Source: an uncultured Opitutia bacterium
GTDB taxonomy: Bacteria; Verrucomicrobiota; Verrucomicrobiia; Opitutales; Opitutaceae
DNA: 51,210 bases
Assembly (NCBI GenBank): GCA_903839035.1
Contig: CAIMAQ010000011.1
Span: 1-51,210 of the forward strand
Direction: 5' to 3'
The position numbers and the translations under genes were made by a program. Positions 1 to 12,059 of the stretch are shown piece after piece. A model generated the notes under the pieces. It ran no database searches. It was not told the DNA's origin and saw only the letters and a program-made list of their open reading frames with translations. Numbering within the stretch: the stretch's first letter is position 1; the number at the start of each line of letters is the position of its first letter.

Positions 1-152
1 CTTTGGACATGGCTGAGGGGGGAGTTGAGGTTGCGATTAAAAGAGAAAACCAAGTTGGGCCGCACGCGAGGCGAGGCAAGCGCGGAGCGGCGATTCGCCG
101 TATGTTTTCCGAAAACTCCCCGCCGCCGCACGCCGCCGCGCTAGGAGGCCGG

Positions 153-524
153 TCAGGGGCCGCGGGGCGGGGTGCTGCCGGGCTTGAAGGCGGTGGCGAA
201 CCACAGGGCGAGGAGGATGAGAATGAAGCTCACGGCGTAGTTCCAGGTGAGCCGTTCCTTCAGCACGAGCCAGGCGAAGACCACGAAGACCGCCAAGGTG
301 ACGCATTCCTGGATGATCTTGAGCTGGTAGCCGCTGAAACCGCCGCCGAAATAGCCCGAGCGGTTGGCCGGCACCATCAGGCAGTACTCGAAGAAGGCAA
401 TGCCCCAGGAGGCGAGGATGACAAAGAGGAGCGACCGGCCCTCGAGCCACTTGAACTTCAGCTGCCCGTACCAGGCGAGGGTCATGAAGATGTTGGAGCC
501 GACGAGCAGGAGGATGGTTTTCAT
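153..524 (-). CDS. DUF486 / DMT-family small membrane protein
   Basis: A 123-residue, highly hydrophobic protein with four predicted membrane segments (about residues 1-17, 30-50, 68-86 and 94-111). It matches the DUF486 family of small DMT-like membrane proteins in size and in the start MKTILLLVGSNIFMTLAWYG. Family members have no proven substrate; resemblance to half-size drug/metabolite transporters suggests transport, which is inference. The ATG overlaps the end of the upstream epimerase by 4 bases, so the two are probably co-transcribed. The C-terminal tail is short and proline/glycine-rich. Confidence 0.85.
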   Translation of the reverse strand: MKTILLLVGSNIFMTLAWYGQLKFKWLEGRSLLFVILASWGIAFFEYCLMVPANRSGYFGGGFSGYQLKIIQECVTLAVFVVFAWLVLKERLTWNYAVSFILILLALWFATAFKPGSTPPRGP

Positions 525-1498
525 GCCGGCCGGTAATACGTTTTGAACCAGTCCGTGAAGTGGCGCAGCCCGACCTCGAGGGAAATTTTCGGCGTGAAGC
601 CGACGGCGGCCGAGAGGCGCTCGATGCTGGCGCAGGTTTCGATCATGTCGCCCGGCTGCGGCGGGAGCAGCTCGATCTGGGCGCTGCGGCCGAGGAGCTG
701 CTCGAGCATGCGCACGAAGAGCAGGACCTCCACGGGGCGGTTGTGGCCGATATTGAAGATCCGGAACGGCGGGACGGGCGGGGTGGCGGGCGGGTAGAGC
801 AGGACCTTCACGACGCCGTCCACGATGTCGTCCACATAGGTGAAATCACGCCGGCACTTGCCGTGGTTGAAGAGCTTGATCGGCCGGCCGTCGCAGATGG
901 CCTGTGAGAAGATCGTCGGCGCCATGTCCGGCCGGCTCCACGGGCCGTACACGGTGAAGAACCGCAGGCCGGTGATCATCAGGCCGTGCAGGTGCGCGTA
1001 GCTGTGCGCCATCAGCTCGTTGCTTTTCTTCGTCGCGCCGTAGAACGAGATCGGGTGGTCGGTGTTGGCGTCCTCGTGGAACGGCACCGTTGCCCCCGCA
1101 CCGTAGACGCTGCTGGACGAGGCAAACACGAGGTGCTTCGGCGGCAGCTTGCGGCAGGCCTCAAGGACATTAAGGAAGCCCGCGAGGTTGCTGTGCACGT
1201 AGGCTGAGGGGTTTTCCATGCTGTACCGCACGCCGGCCTGGGCGCCGAGGTGGATCACGTAGTCCGGCTTGAAATGGCTGTAGATTCCCTGAAACGCGGT
1301 TGCGTCGGCGAAATCGGCCTGCACGAAGCGGAAATCGTCCAGCGCGGCGAGCTCGGCCAGACGCGCGCGCTTGAGGTCGACGGAGTAGTAGTCGTTGAGG
1401 TTGTCCACCCCCAGGACCTCGCAGTGGTTGGTTCCCGCCAGCCGGCGGGCGACGTGGTAACCGATGAAGCCGGCGGCGCCGGTCACGAGGACTTTCAT
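521..1498 (-). CDS. NAD-dependent epimerase, UDP-glucuronate 4-epimerase-like
   Basis: An extended short-chain dehydrogenase of 325 residues. The N-terminal Rossmann motif GAAGFIG (residues 7-13) binds NAD. The active-site Ser lies in SSSSVYG and the Tyr/Lys pair in SFYGATKK. The following RFFTVYGPWSRPDMA stretch is typical of the UDP-glucuronate 4-epimerase (CapI) branch, so the likely reaction is C4 epimerisation of a UDP-uronic acid or UDP-hexose for surface polysaccharide. Length is normal for the family. The 4-base overlap with the downstream DUF486 gene suggests a two-gene operon. Exact sugar specificity cannot be read from sequence; related 4,6-dehydratases are the main alternative. 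Confidence 0.9.
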   Translation of the reverse strand: MKVLVTGAAGFIGYHVARRLAGTNHCEVLGVDNLNDYYSVDLKRARLAELAALDDFRFVQADFADATAFQGIYSHFKPDYVIHLGAQAGVRYSMENPSAYVHSNLAGFLNVLEACRKLPPKHLVFASSSSVYGAGATVPFHEDANTDHPISFYGATKKSNELMAHSYAHLHGLMITGLRFFTVYGPWSRPDMAPTIFSQAICDGRPIKLFNHGKCRRDFTYVDDIVDGVVKVLLYPPATPPVPPFRIFNIGHNRPVEVLLFVRMLEQLLGRSAQIELLPPQPGDMIETCASIERLSAAVGFTPKISLEVGLRHFTDWFKTYYRPA

Positions 1499-1566
1499 CC
1501 TGTGCGTGATAGGCGAGCCGGCGCGGCGCGGCTAGGAAATTGTAGGGCGCCCCCGCCCGGTCTTCC

Positions 1567-2433
1567 TCAGCACGTCACGTTCTTGCCCTCGCCGCCGAAG
1601 GCCTTGAGACGTTCCTCGGGCGTGCACTTCTTGGTGCCGGTGGGGAGATAGTGGAACTGCAGCGCGCGGCGGCGCTTGGGTGAGGAGTTGTGCGGCGTGC
1701 CGTGCGGCAGCATGCCGTCGAAGAACAGCATCCCGCCCGGTTGCAGCGGCACAGCGACGGACTTGGTGCCGAGAATGACCTTGTCGCAGATCTGCCAGTC
1801 ACGGCGTTGGAAATGCGGGATCGGGCCTTCCTGGTGCCGGCCGGGCAGGATCTGCATGCAGCCGTTGGCGACCGTGGCCTCGTCGAGCGCGATCCAGGTG
1901 CCGACGACGGGGGTGCCGAGCGGGTATTCGAAATAGGCCTTGTCCTGGTGCCACGGTTTTTCGCGGCCGAGCCGGGGCGGCTTGATCAGCGCCATGTCCT
2001 GGAACATCTCCGCCTTGGCGCCGCCGAGGAACTGTTCCAGGGCGTGCAACAGCGCCGGGTGGTGCGAGATGGCCTTCAGGCGCGCGTCGAAATCGATGAA
2101 CACCCCGAGCTTGCGCACGGCGTCCTGCCGCTGGTCCGGCCCGAGGGTGGAGAGGATTTCCTTCGCCTTGCCCTCGAAGTAGACGTGCTTGAAGTCGGGG
2201 CGTTTGCCCATGATGAGATCGACGAGCCCGTCAATGGCGCCCTGCACCTCGGCAGGCGTGAACGCCTGGCGCACCACGAGGTAACCGTGCTGGTGGTAAA
2301 ACGCGAGCTGCGCGGGCCCGATATCCTCGAAGTGCTCGACGCCCTCCGCGACCGCCTGCGGCTGGTACAGCTCCGGTGCGTGCATGTCGGCGACGACATC
2401 AAACAAAACTTCGGGGGCGGGGGAAGTGCTCAT
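1567..2433 (-). CDS. Phytanoyl-CoA dioxygenase (PhyH) family protein
   Basis: An Fe(II)/2-oxoglutarate oxygenase of 288 residues on a double-stranded beta-helix fold. The metal ligands are visible: His162 and Asp164 in WHQD, and the distal His244 in LPHGT, followed by an Arg-rich stretch able to bind 2-oxoglutarate. The frame is open further upstream to a possible start at 2613, but that extension is basic and low-complexity, and family similarity starts just after MSTSPAPEV, so the ATG at 2433 was chosen. The bacterial family hydroxylates diverse small molecules and the substrate here is unknown. A second, divergent PhyH protein is encoded at 15608-16519. It stands divergent from the glutaredoxin gene. 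Confidence 0.85.
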   Translation of the reverse strand: MSTSPAPEVLFDVVADMHAPELYQPQAVAEGVEHFEDIGPAQLAFYHQHGYLVVRQAFTPAEVQGAIDGLVDLIMGKRPDFKHVYFEGKAKEILSTLGPDQRQDAVRKLGVFIDFDARLKAISHHPALLHALEQFLGGAKAEMFQDMALIKPPRLGREKPWHQDKAYFEYPLGTPVVGTWIALDEATVANGCMQILPGRHQEGPIPHFQRRDWQICDKVILGTKSVAVPLQPGGMLFFDGMLPHGTPHNSSPKRRRALQFHYLPTGTKKCTPEERLKAFGGEGKNVTC

Positions 2434-2621
2434 GGGAAGGCCAGGGTGGGCGAAAATTCCGGGGAGGGCAAACGAGATTGGATTCCCGCGGAATTTTTTC
2501 CCGCGGCACACCGCGTGGCGCGGACCGCGGCCATATGCCAAAGATTTCCTAAAGTTCCGCTTGCCGGGAAAAAACCACGCCCTATAGCTTGCGACACTTT
2601 TGGTCCCGCGCACCCTGTTAC

Positions 2622-2957
2622 ATGAACATCAAAGCCTATCTTAAGCCGCAATGCGGTTGGTCCAATGGCGTACGCACCGTGCTGCGCAAGCACGGGCTCG
2701 CCTTTGAGGACATCGACATCATCAACAACCGCGCGAGCTACGCCGAGATGGTGCAGAAGTCCGGCCAGCCGCTCTCGCCCTGCGTCGAGATCGACGGCGT
2801 CATGCTAGCCGACATCTCCGGCGAAGAGGTCGAGAATTACCTGCTCAGCAACGACCTTGTGAAGCCCAGCGATGCCGCGGTGGACGCGCCCATCAACGCG
2901 GGCTGCTCGGACGCGGAACACGCCAAAATGGCCACTAAAACGATTCGCTTCTTCTGA
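2622..2957 (+). CDS. Glutaredoxin family protein
   Basis: 111 residues with a thioredoxin-like fold. The active-site motif CGWS (in LKPQCGWSNG) and the LSPCVEIDG segment with a cis-Pro-like environment identify a glutaredoxin. CxxS places it with monothiol-type or GSH-binding members, although the first Cys could also serve in dithiol chemistry with a later one. It contains further Cys residues near the C-terminus (GCSDAEH). The ATG at 2622 fits the family N-terminus; an in-frame TTG at 2589 would add 11 residues with no family similarity. It is monocistronic, bounded by the terminator at 2990-3026. Confidence 0.85.
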   Translation: MNIKAYLKPQCGWSNGVRTVLRKHGLAFEDIDIINNRASYAEMVQKSGQPLSPCVEIDGVMLADISGEEVENYLLSNDLVKPSDAAVDAPINAGCSDAEHAKMATKTIRFF

Positions 2958-2989
2958 CGCGAAAGCCGCATCGACGAATTAACCTTCCC

Positions 2990-3026
2990 GGGCCGGCTCT
3001 CGCAAAATGCGACCGGCCCTTTTTTT
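2990..3026 (+). terminator. Intrinsic terminator of the glutaredoxin gene
   Basis: GGGCCGG (2990-2996) pairs with CCGGCCC (3013-3019). The stem is extended by inner pairing of CGCA with TGCG, and a run of seven T follows at once. It lies 33 bases after the glutaredoxin stop and upstream of gltB, so it separates the two transcription units. Confidence 0.85.
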
Positions 3027-3089
3027 GCCCCCACGCCAACCCTTACCGCCTGATCCGGCACACTTCCCGCTCCCGTTTACCCCACTCTG

Positions 3090-7733
<4,644 letters not shown>

Positions 7734-7736
7734 ACC

Positions 7737-7838
7737 AAGTAAAAAGGAAGAAGTAAGAATGAAGAAACCAAGCCGCGATCCGCAGCCTGCCCGCATTCCG
7801 AAACCCACTTCTTAATTCTTCCTTCTTCCCTCCTACTT
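7737..7838. repeat. Purine-rich imperfect inverted repeat between gltB and gltD
   Basis: The arms 7737-7766 and 7809-7838 (30 bases each) are inverted copies with 25 of 30 positions matching, around a 42-base loop. The left arm is almost all purine (AAGTAAAAAGGAAGAAG...), the right almost all pyrimidine. It fills nearly the entire gltB-gltD spacer. In RNA it would form a long hairpin inside the operon, which could stabilise the gltB message or adjust gltD expression. It may instead simply be a copy of a dispersed repeat; copy number cannot be judged here. Confidence 0.7.
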
Positions 7839-7848
7839 TTATCACCCC

Positions 7849-9327
7849 ATGGGCAAGCCAACTGGATTCATCGAATATCTGCGGGAACTGCCCGTTGATC
7901 GTACCCCGATCGAGCGCGTGCGCGACTGGAAGGAGTTTCACCATCACATGGAGGAGAAGAAACTCCGCCACCAGGGTGCGCGCTGCATGGATTGTGGCGT
8001 GCCGTTCTGCCACACGGGCAAGCTCATCAGCGGCATGGCGTCGGGTTGCCCGATCAACAACCTGATTCCCGAGTGGAACGACCTCGTCTACCGCGGGCTC
8101 TGGCAGGAGGCGCTGCTGCGCCTGCACAAGACGAACAACTTTCCCGAGTTTACCGGCCGCGTCTGCCCCGCCCCGTGCGAGGGCTCGTGCGTGCTCGGCA
8201 TCAACAACCCGCCCGTCACAATCAAGAACATCGAGGCCGCGATCACGGACCGCGGCTGGGATGAGGGCTGGGTCATCCCCGAGGCGCCCAAGGTCCGCAC
8301 GGGCAAGAAGGTGGCCATCATCGGCTCCGGCCCGTCCGGCCTCGCTGCCGCCGCGCAGCTCAATCTCGCCGGCCACAGCGTCACCGTTTTCGAGCGCGCC
8401 GACCGCCCGGGCGGCCTGCTGATGTACGGCATTCCCAACATGAAGTTGGATAAGCAGGAGATCGTGCTCCGCCGCATCAAGCTGATGGAGCAGGAGGGCA
8501 TCAAATTCATCTGCAACGCGAATGTCGGCGACAACGTCGAGCCGCAGATCTTCCTCAAGGAATACGACGCCACCGTCATCTGCACCGGCGCCACGCAGCC
8601 GCGCGACCTCCCCATCGAGGGGCGCAACCTGAAGGGCGTGCACTTCGCGATGGAGTTTCTCAAGGCCAACACGCAGGCCGTCCTGGCGAAGGGCGAGACC
8701 CCGATCCACGGTGGCGGCAAGGATGTCGTCGTCATTGGCGGCGGTGACACCGGCACGGACTGCGTCGGCACGTCGATGCGCCACGGCTGCAAAAGCCTGC
8801 TGCAGATCGAGATTCTTCCCAAGCCGCCGATGGAGCGCACGGCGGACAACCCGTGGCCCGAGTGGCCGAAGGTTTACAAGATGGACTATGGCCAGGAAGA
8901 GGCCGCCGCGAAGTTTGGCGCTGATCCGCGTATCTACGTCACGACAGTGAAAAAGTTCATCGGCGACGCCGAAGGCCGCGTGAAGGAGCTCGTCACGGTC
9001 GAGATCAAGTGGGGCAAGAACGACAAGGGCCAGTTCGTGCCGCAGGAACTGCCGGGCACGGAAAAGACCCGCCCCGCCCAACTCGTGCTGCTCGCGATGG
9101 GCTTCCTTGGGCCGGAGCAGGCGTTGCTGAAGGAAATCGGGGTCGAGACCGACCCGCGCAGCAACATCAAGGCGGACTACGGCAAGTTTGGCACCAGCCT
9201 CCCCGGTGTGTTCGCCGCCGGTGACTGCCGCCGTGGCCAGAGTCTTGTGGTCTGGGCCATCAATGAAGGCCGCGCGGCCGCGCGCGAATGTGATCGCTAC
9301 CTGATGGGCTCGACCGACCTGCCTTAA
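7849..9327 (+). CDS. gltD: Glutamate synthase (NADPH) small subunit
   Basis: GOGAT beta subunit, 492 residues, normal length. It oxidises NADPH and passes electrons to GltB. The N-terminal Cys-rich region begins with CMDCGVPFC (from residue 46) and continues with CPAPCEGSC, supplying the 4Fe-4S ligands. The FAD motif GSGPSG is at residues 159-164 and the NADPH motif GGGDTGTDC near 297-305. A C-terminal [22 protein letters not shown] segment is present. It is downstream of gltB on the same strand, and the two are almost certainly one operon despite the inverted repeat between them. Confidence 0.97.
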   Translation: MGKPTGFIEYLRELPVDRTPIERVRDWKEFHHHMEEKKLRHQGARCMDCGVPFCHTGKLISGMASGCPINNLIPEWNDLVYRGLWQEALLRLHKTNNFPEFTGRVCPAPCEGSCVLGINNPPVTIKNIEAAITDRGWDEGWVIPEAPKVRTGKKVAIIGSGPSGLAAAAQLNLAGHSVTVFERADRPGGLLMYGIPNMKLDKQEIVLRRIKLMEQEGIKFICNANVGDNVEPQIFLKEYDATVICTGATQPRDLPIEGRNLKGVHFAMEFLKANTQAVLAKGETPIHGGGKDVVVIGGGDTGTDCVGTSMRHGCKSLLQIEILPKPPMERTADNPWPEWPKVYKMDYGQEEAAAKFGADPRIYVTTVKKFIGDAEGRVKELVTVEIKWGKNDKGQFVPQELPGTEKTRPAQLVLLAMGFLGPEQALLKEIGVETDPRSNIKADYGKFGTSLPGVFAAGDCRRGQSLVVWAINEGRAAARECDRYLMGSTDLP

Positions 9328-9364
9328 TCAGGCGCGAGGCCAGGGGTGAGAGGCGTTGGGGGTG

Positions 9365-9386
9365 GGTTGCCCGTTCACGGGCAACC
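9365..9386. terminator. Stem-loop between convergent gltD and the regulator gene
   Basis: GGTTGCCCG (9365-9373), loop TTCA, CGGGCAACC (9378-9386): a perfect 9-bp stem lying exactly between two converging genes and touching the stop codon of the minus-strand gene. There is no T run on either side, so it is a weak terminator or a barrier to read-through rather than a classical intrinsic terminator. Confidence 0.5.
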
Positions 9387-9760
9387 TATAATTCGCCGCG
9401 CTGCGCGTGCCAGGTGAGGTCGGTGACTTTTTCCGGGACTGATTCGCGAACGGACACTGGCGGAGGCGAAGCGGCTGGCGCCCCTTGGCGCGGCACGAGC
9501 GCATAGATCAGATCGCAGTTCATCGCGTCGGCCGTGCGGCGCAGTGAGCCGAGTGTGATGCGGTCCTCAGCCTCGGCCTGTTCGAAGGAGCGGACCGCGG
9601 GCGGCGTCACCTTCAGCCGCTGAGCGACATCGGACAAAGTAAGTCCCAGTGCGTCTCGCACCGCCCTGATCCAGCCGCTCGCCGGCCGGCCCACAGCCCC
9701 GATCGGGCGCGAAGCCGGCGGAATATCGGACGAACCGTAAAGCTCAGGATCCTTAGACAT
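9386..9760 (-). CDS. Mobile mystery protein A (HTH regulator), orphan
   Basis: 124 residues with a central helix-turn-helix of XRE type (about residues 33-90). The pattern GWIRAVRDALGLTLSDVAQR, then a second helix VTPPAVRSFEQAEAEDRITL and then MNCDLIYALVPR, is that of the mobile mystery protein A family (TIGR02612). These proteins normally sit directly upstream of mobile mystery protein B, a Fic-domain protein, as a toxin-antitoxin-like pair. No Fic gene follows here; the next gene downstream is gltD, convergent. ATG at 9760 fits the family; an in-frame start at 9796 would fall inside the AT-rich promoter region. The extended proline-rich C-terminal tail is unusual. Confidence 0.75.
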   Translation of the reverse strand: MSKDPELYGSSDIPPASRPIGAVGRPASGWIRAVRDALGLTLSDVAQRLKVTPPAVRSFEQAEAEDRITLGSLRRTADAMNCDLIYALVPRQGAPAASPPPVSVRESVPEKVTDLTWHAQRGEL

Positions 9761-9830
9761 TGTATTTATATCTATAACTATATATTCAATGGTCAAATAT
9801 GAAGTTATAGCTACATAATCTACTTGAAAC
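9761..9830 (-). promoter_or_regulatory. AT-rich promoter/operator of the HTH regulator
   Basis: About 70 bases of markedly AT-rich DNA in otherwise GC-rich surroundings, directly upstream of the regulator ATG. It holds a perfect 8-bp inverted repeat, CTATAACT (9772-9779) and AGTTATAG (9803-9810), whose spacing of about three helical turns (31 bases centre to centre) would suit dimer binding and autoregulation. On the minus strand a TTGACC lies between the arms and several TATA-like hexamers follow. Exact -35/-10 assignment is uncertain. Confidence 0.45.
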
Positions 9831-9889
9831 CCGTTTTTCCAAAGCGTCGTCCGGACATTGCCTCGACGTGAGACCGCGTGCAGCCTGCT

Positions 9890-10508
9890 ATGGTACCGTC
9901 CGAGCTAACCAACCAGACGCCATTGCAGCCGACGTGGGGCGATCGGGTCAGCTGCATTTGGTCGGCGGGCTCATGCTGGTTCATAGCGGGGATGTTTGTC
10001 ACGGCGTGGTGGTGGCCGCGGACACTGGATGACGGGCGCTGGGTGAAACTGGGCGTCGGGGTGCTCGTGTTGGAGTTCATCCTGATTCATTCCGGTGCGT
10101 TCCTAAATTCCACCCTGACGCAAGGAGCCGGTTGGACGCGGGAGGGGAAGGTGATCGCGCTGGCCTTCCAGAGCTGGTGGATTTTTGGCTCGTTCACGCT
10201 GATCATGACGGGCCCTGTGGTTGGTGTTCGCCGGTCAGACCGACAGGGACCGGGCCGTCACGCAGCGCCGGGTAGTCGCGAGTGAGATGCTCTATCTCGT
10301 GCTCGTCTTTGCCACGCTCTTCCTGCCGGTGCCGCGGGGCGGGCTGAACGACACGCTCCTCCACGAAGTCTGGCCCACCCGGGGCCATGGAGCCTGGGAA
10401 CAGCGGCCGGAGATCGCCCTCGCCATGGGCACGGCGTATTTTCTCGTGTTGGGGCTGGTCGAGCTGCGTCCGCCGCGGAAACTGCCGCCGCCGTTCCGCG
10501 CGGCGTGA
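9890..10508 (+). pseudogene. Membrane protein gene with an apparent 1-base frameshift
   Basis: Two overlapping open frames together read as one integral membrane protein of about 205 residues. The first (ATG at 9890, stop at 10285) carries three hydrophobic segments, roughly GSCWFIAGMFVTAWWW, LGVGVLVLEFILIHSG and ALAFQSWWIFGSFTLIM. The second frame, open from 10209 to the stop at 10508, carries two more (YLVLVFATLFLPV and ALAMGTAYFLVLGLVEL). Dropping one G from the GGG at 10210-10212 fuses the frames as ...TLIMTALWLVFAGQTD..., continuous and hydrophobic. This is either a real frameshift or a homopolymer sequencing error. I do not recognise the family. Confidence 0.6.
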
Positions 10509-10620
10509 TTGCTACGCAATCTTTACCCGCCACCGGTGGCCGCAGGGTATGCGACGTGCCAGATTGTGCGCCTAGGGCGCACAAAAATATCGTGATGGAG
10601 CTGGCAAGAAGATCGCGCTG

Positions 10621-11091
10621 GTGGCGCCCGACCACAAGAAGCGCGACCTGATCGAGTGGGCGAAGTTCAACCGCGACCTGCTGGCGCACCACAAGGTCTA
10701 CGCGACCGGCACCACAGGCCAGATGCTCGAGGAGGAACTCGGCATCAGCATCACCAAGCTCCAGAGCGGCCCGCTGGGTGGCGACCAGCAGATCGGCGCC
10801 AAGATCGTGGACGGGGACATCGACTTTCTGATTTTCTTCTGGGACCCGCTGGAGCCGCAGCCGCACGACCCTGACGTAAAGGCGCTGCTGCGCATGGCGG
10901 TGGTCTGGAACATCCCGCTCGCGGGCGATCGCGCGGCGGCGGACTTCATGATTTCCTCACCGCTGATGGACAAGCGCTACCTCCGTCTCGTCCCGGACTA
11001 CGATGTTTATCGCGCCCGGGCGATTCCGGAGGGCGAAGGGACCAAGCCGGCGGCGCCGGAGCGTCCCGAGGTCAAGAAGACCGCGGCGTGA
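10621..11091 (+). CDS. mgsA: Methylglyoxal synthase, 5' end apparently missing one base
   Basis: Converts dihydroxyacetone phosphate to methylglyoxal and phosphate, a glycolytic overflow bypass. The family blocks are all present: [19 protein letters not shown] with the catalytic Asp (residue 55 from the GTG at 10621), [20 protein letters not shown] and [14 protein letters not shown]. The 3' part is longer than E. coli MgsA by a charged/proline tail. The first in-frame start is GTG at 10621, which cuts off the first beta strand. The frame is open back to 10576 and encodes [10 protein letters not shown] just upstream, as family members do, but without a start. An ATG at 10595 (MELA) is one base out of frame. 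One missing base near 10605 would restore a normal N-terminus. Confidence 0.85.
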   Translation: MAPDHKKRDLIEWAKFNRDLLAHHKVYATGTTGQMLEEELGISITKLQSGPLGGDQQIGAKIVDGDIDFLIFFWDPLEPQPHDPDVKALLRMAVVWNIPLAGDRAAADFMISSPLMDKRYLRLVPDYDVYRARAIPEGEGTKPAAPERPEVKKTAA

Positions 11092-11123
11092 GCCGGTTGG
11101 GGAGTGGCAAGACTCCTTGGTTT

Positions 11124-11212
11124 GTCATTCCGAGCGTAGCGAAGAATCCAGGGCGGCAGCGCTACCGGCTCCGATACCATCCAAGTGGATTCATTGCTAC
11201 GCGCAGAGTGAC
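11124..11212. repeat. 89-bp MITE-like element with 26-bp terminal inverted repeats
   Basis: The left end GTCATTCCGAGCGTAGCGAA... (11124-11149) is matched in inverted orientation by 11187-11212, with 21 of 26 positions identical. The left end translates to HSERSEESR in one frame, a signature seen in spurious small proteins of many bacterial genomes because this repeat is widespread. It has no coding capacity and no clear target-site duplication. It lies between mgsA and the DUF5069 gene. Confidence 0.75.
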
Positions 11213-11295
11213 CCCATGATCCTTAAGCCAGACCCCAAGGGCGGGGCTTCATGACAACGTTGCCTTGCGGCGGCGGGTGATTTGCATGGCGGCCC

Positions 11296-11769
11296 ATGCC
11301 TTCCCAACCCATCCCGGGCTCGTCCGGCGAGATCCTGACCGAGCTCCCCTCGGCCTACCTGCCGCATCCGGCGACCGGTCTGCTGCATCTGCCGCGGTTC
11401 CTGGCGAAGTGCGCATACGTCAAGCGCCATGGCGCCCTGCCGGCCAGCTACGCGAAAAACTACAAGCGCGGGATGGACCGGTTCCTCTGCCTGCACCTGG
11501 GCATTGATCCGGCGGCGGTGGAAAAGATCGTGCACGAGTGCCTCGATGCCGGGCAGGACGACGCGGAGCGCGACCGGCGCCTGCGGATGCTTTTTCCCGC
11601 GGAACTGCGCGTGACCCAGTGGAACCGGAGCTACGTGCAGAAGGGCATGACGCCCGCCGGCCGCGAGTTTCTCGCGGAGGCCCTGACCGCGATGGGGTGC
11701 GCCGACCGGATCGGGCAAATTGCCAGTGTGGTGGATCTGATCGAATTCGACGAGGGCCGGATCGAGTAG
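11296..11769 (+). CDS. DUF5069 domain-containing protein (paralogue 1)
   Basis: 157 residues. The segment HPATGLLHLPRFLAKCAYV followed by ASYAKNYKRGMDRFLCLHLGI aligns with the DUF5069 protein at 43987-44439 (SPYAKVGRIVYFGRMLDKIR and VADYVPNLGKGFDLRCCSFL), and both end in a V.D.IEFDE / YIDFDED motif. The family has no established function and is common in Verrucomicrobiota and Planctomycetota. The protein is soluble with no signal peptide. ATG at 11296 was chosen because the domain starts some 20 residues later. It stands alone between two repeat elements. Confidence 0.75.
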   Translation: MPSQPIPGSSGEILTELPSAYLPHPATGLLHLPRFLAKCAYVKRHGALPASYAKNYKRGMDRFLCLHLGIDPAAVEKIVHECLDAGQDDAERDRRLRMLFPAELRVTQWNRSYVQKGMTPAGREFLAEALTAMGCADRIGQIASVVDLIEFDEGRIE

Positions 11770-11772
11770 GAT

Positions 11773-11909
11773 CGACGGAGAACGGGCCTCCCGGCCCGTT
11801 ATTTCCGCGGGCAGAAATCGTGGCGCAGGCGTGCCGGCCTGGAGGCCAACCCGTGCAGGCGGGGACGCCTGCGTTAAAATCAACGGACCGGGAGGTCCGT
11901 TCCCCGCCG
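11773..11909. repeat. Composite palindromic element with inverted flanking hairpins
   Basis: Hairpin 1 is AACGGGCC-TCCC-GGCCCGTT (11781-11800). Hairpin 4 is AACGGACC-GGGA-GGTCCGTT (11882-11901). They are inverted copies of each other with 18 of 20 positions matching. Between them lie a GGCC-rich hairpin near 11836-11847 and GCAGGCG-GGGA-CGCCTGC (11855-11872). Tetraloops TCCC/GGGA recur. The arrangement resembles a REPIN or small MITE; no coding capacity is visible. Confidence 0.65.
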
Positions 11910-11922
11910 GACGCCCGAGCAC

Positions 11923-11954
11923 AAAAAAGAGCCGCTCCCAAAAAGGAGCGGCTC
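11923..11954 (-). terminator. Intrinsic terminator of the 15-codon gene
   Basis: Read on the minus strand: GAGCCGCTCC (11954-11945), a six-base loop, GGAGCGGCTC (11938-11929), then six T (11928-11923). It is a perfect 10-bp GC-rich stem with a U run, 25 bases after the stop of the tiny gene at 11979-12026. There is no T run in the plus direction, so it serves only the minus strand. Confidence 0.85.
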
Positions 11955-11978
11955 ATGGGTTGAGCGAAGTAAGCGACC

Positions 11979-12026
11979 TTACTTCTTCTTTTTCTTCGCC
12001 TTCTTCTTAACGACTTTTTTAGCCAT
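11979..12026 (-). CDS. 15-residue lysine-rich mini-protein
   Basis: ATG at 12026 opens a 15-codon frame encoding MAKKVVKKKAKKKKK and stops at TAA (11979-11981). Eleven of the 15 residues are Lys, encoded by AAG and AAA. A good Shine-Dalgarno sequence AAAGGA sits about 10 bases upstream. An intrinsic terminator follows (11923-11954). The combination of SD, AUG, stop and terminator is why I report such a short frame. The product would be strongly basic and could bind nucleic acid or ribosomes (inference). Alternatives: the transcript acts as a small RNA, or this is the relic of a longer lysine-rich gene. It is not a leader peptide for a downstream operon, because the next gene beyond the terminator is convergent. 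Confidence 0.6.
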   Translation of the reverse strand: MAKKVVKKKAKKKKK

Positions 12027-12059
12027 GATGTTTTGTTCCTTTGTTGGTTAAGACCCGGC

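Noticed and set aside
1-10. Start of a minus-strand gene (ATG TCC AAA) at the window edge
   Set aside because: Only three codons visible and no SD; cannot be supported.
2958-3089. Riboswitch or leader upstream of gltB
   Set aside because: The only structure is the glutaredoxin terminator; the remaining 63 bases show no conserved aptamer-like features.
10206-10285. Programmed +1 frameshift in the membrane-protein gene
   Set aside because: No recognisable slippery codon with stop, SD-like stimulator or downstream pseudoknot; a GGG-run indel explains it more simply.
11923-12026. Lysine-biosynthesis attenuator with a Lys leader peptide
   Set aside because: Attenuation needs a regulated gene downstream on the same strand. 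After the terminator the next gene is convergent, so the unit is monocistronic.
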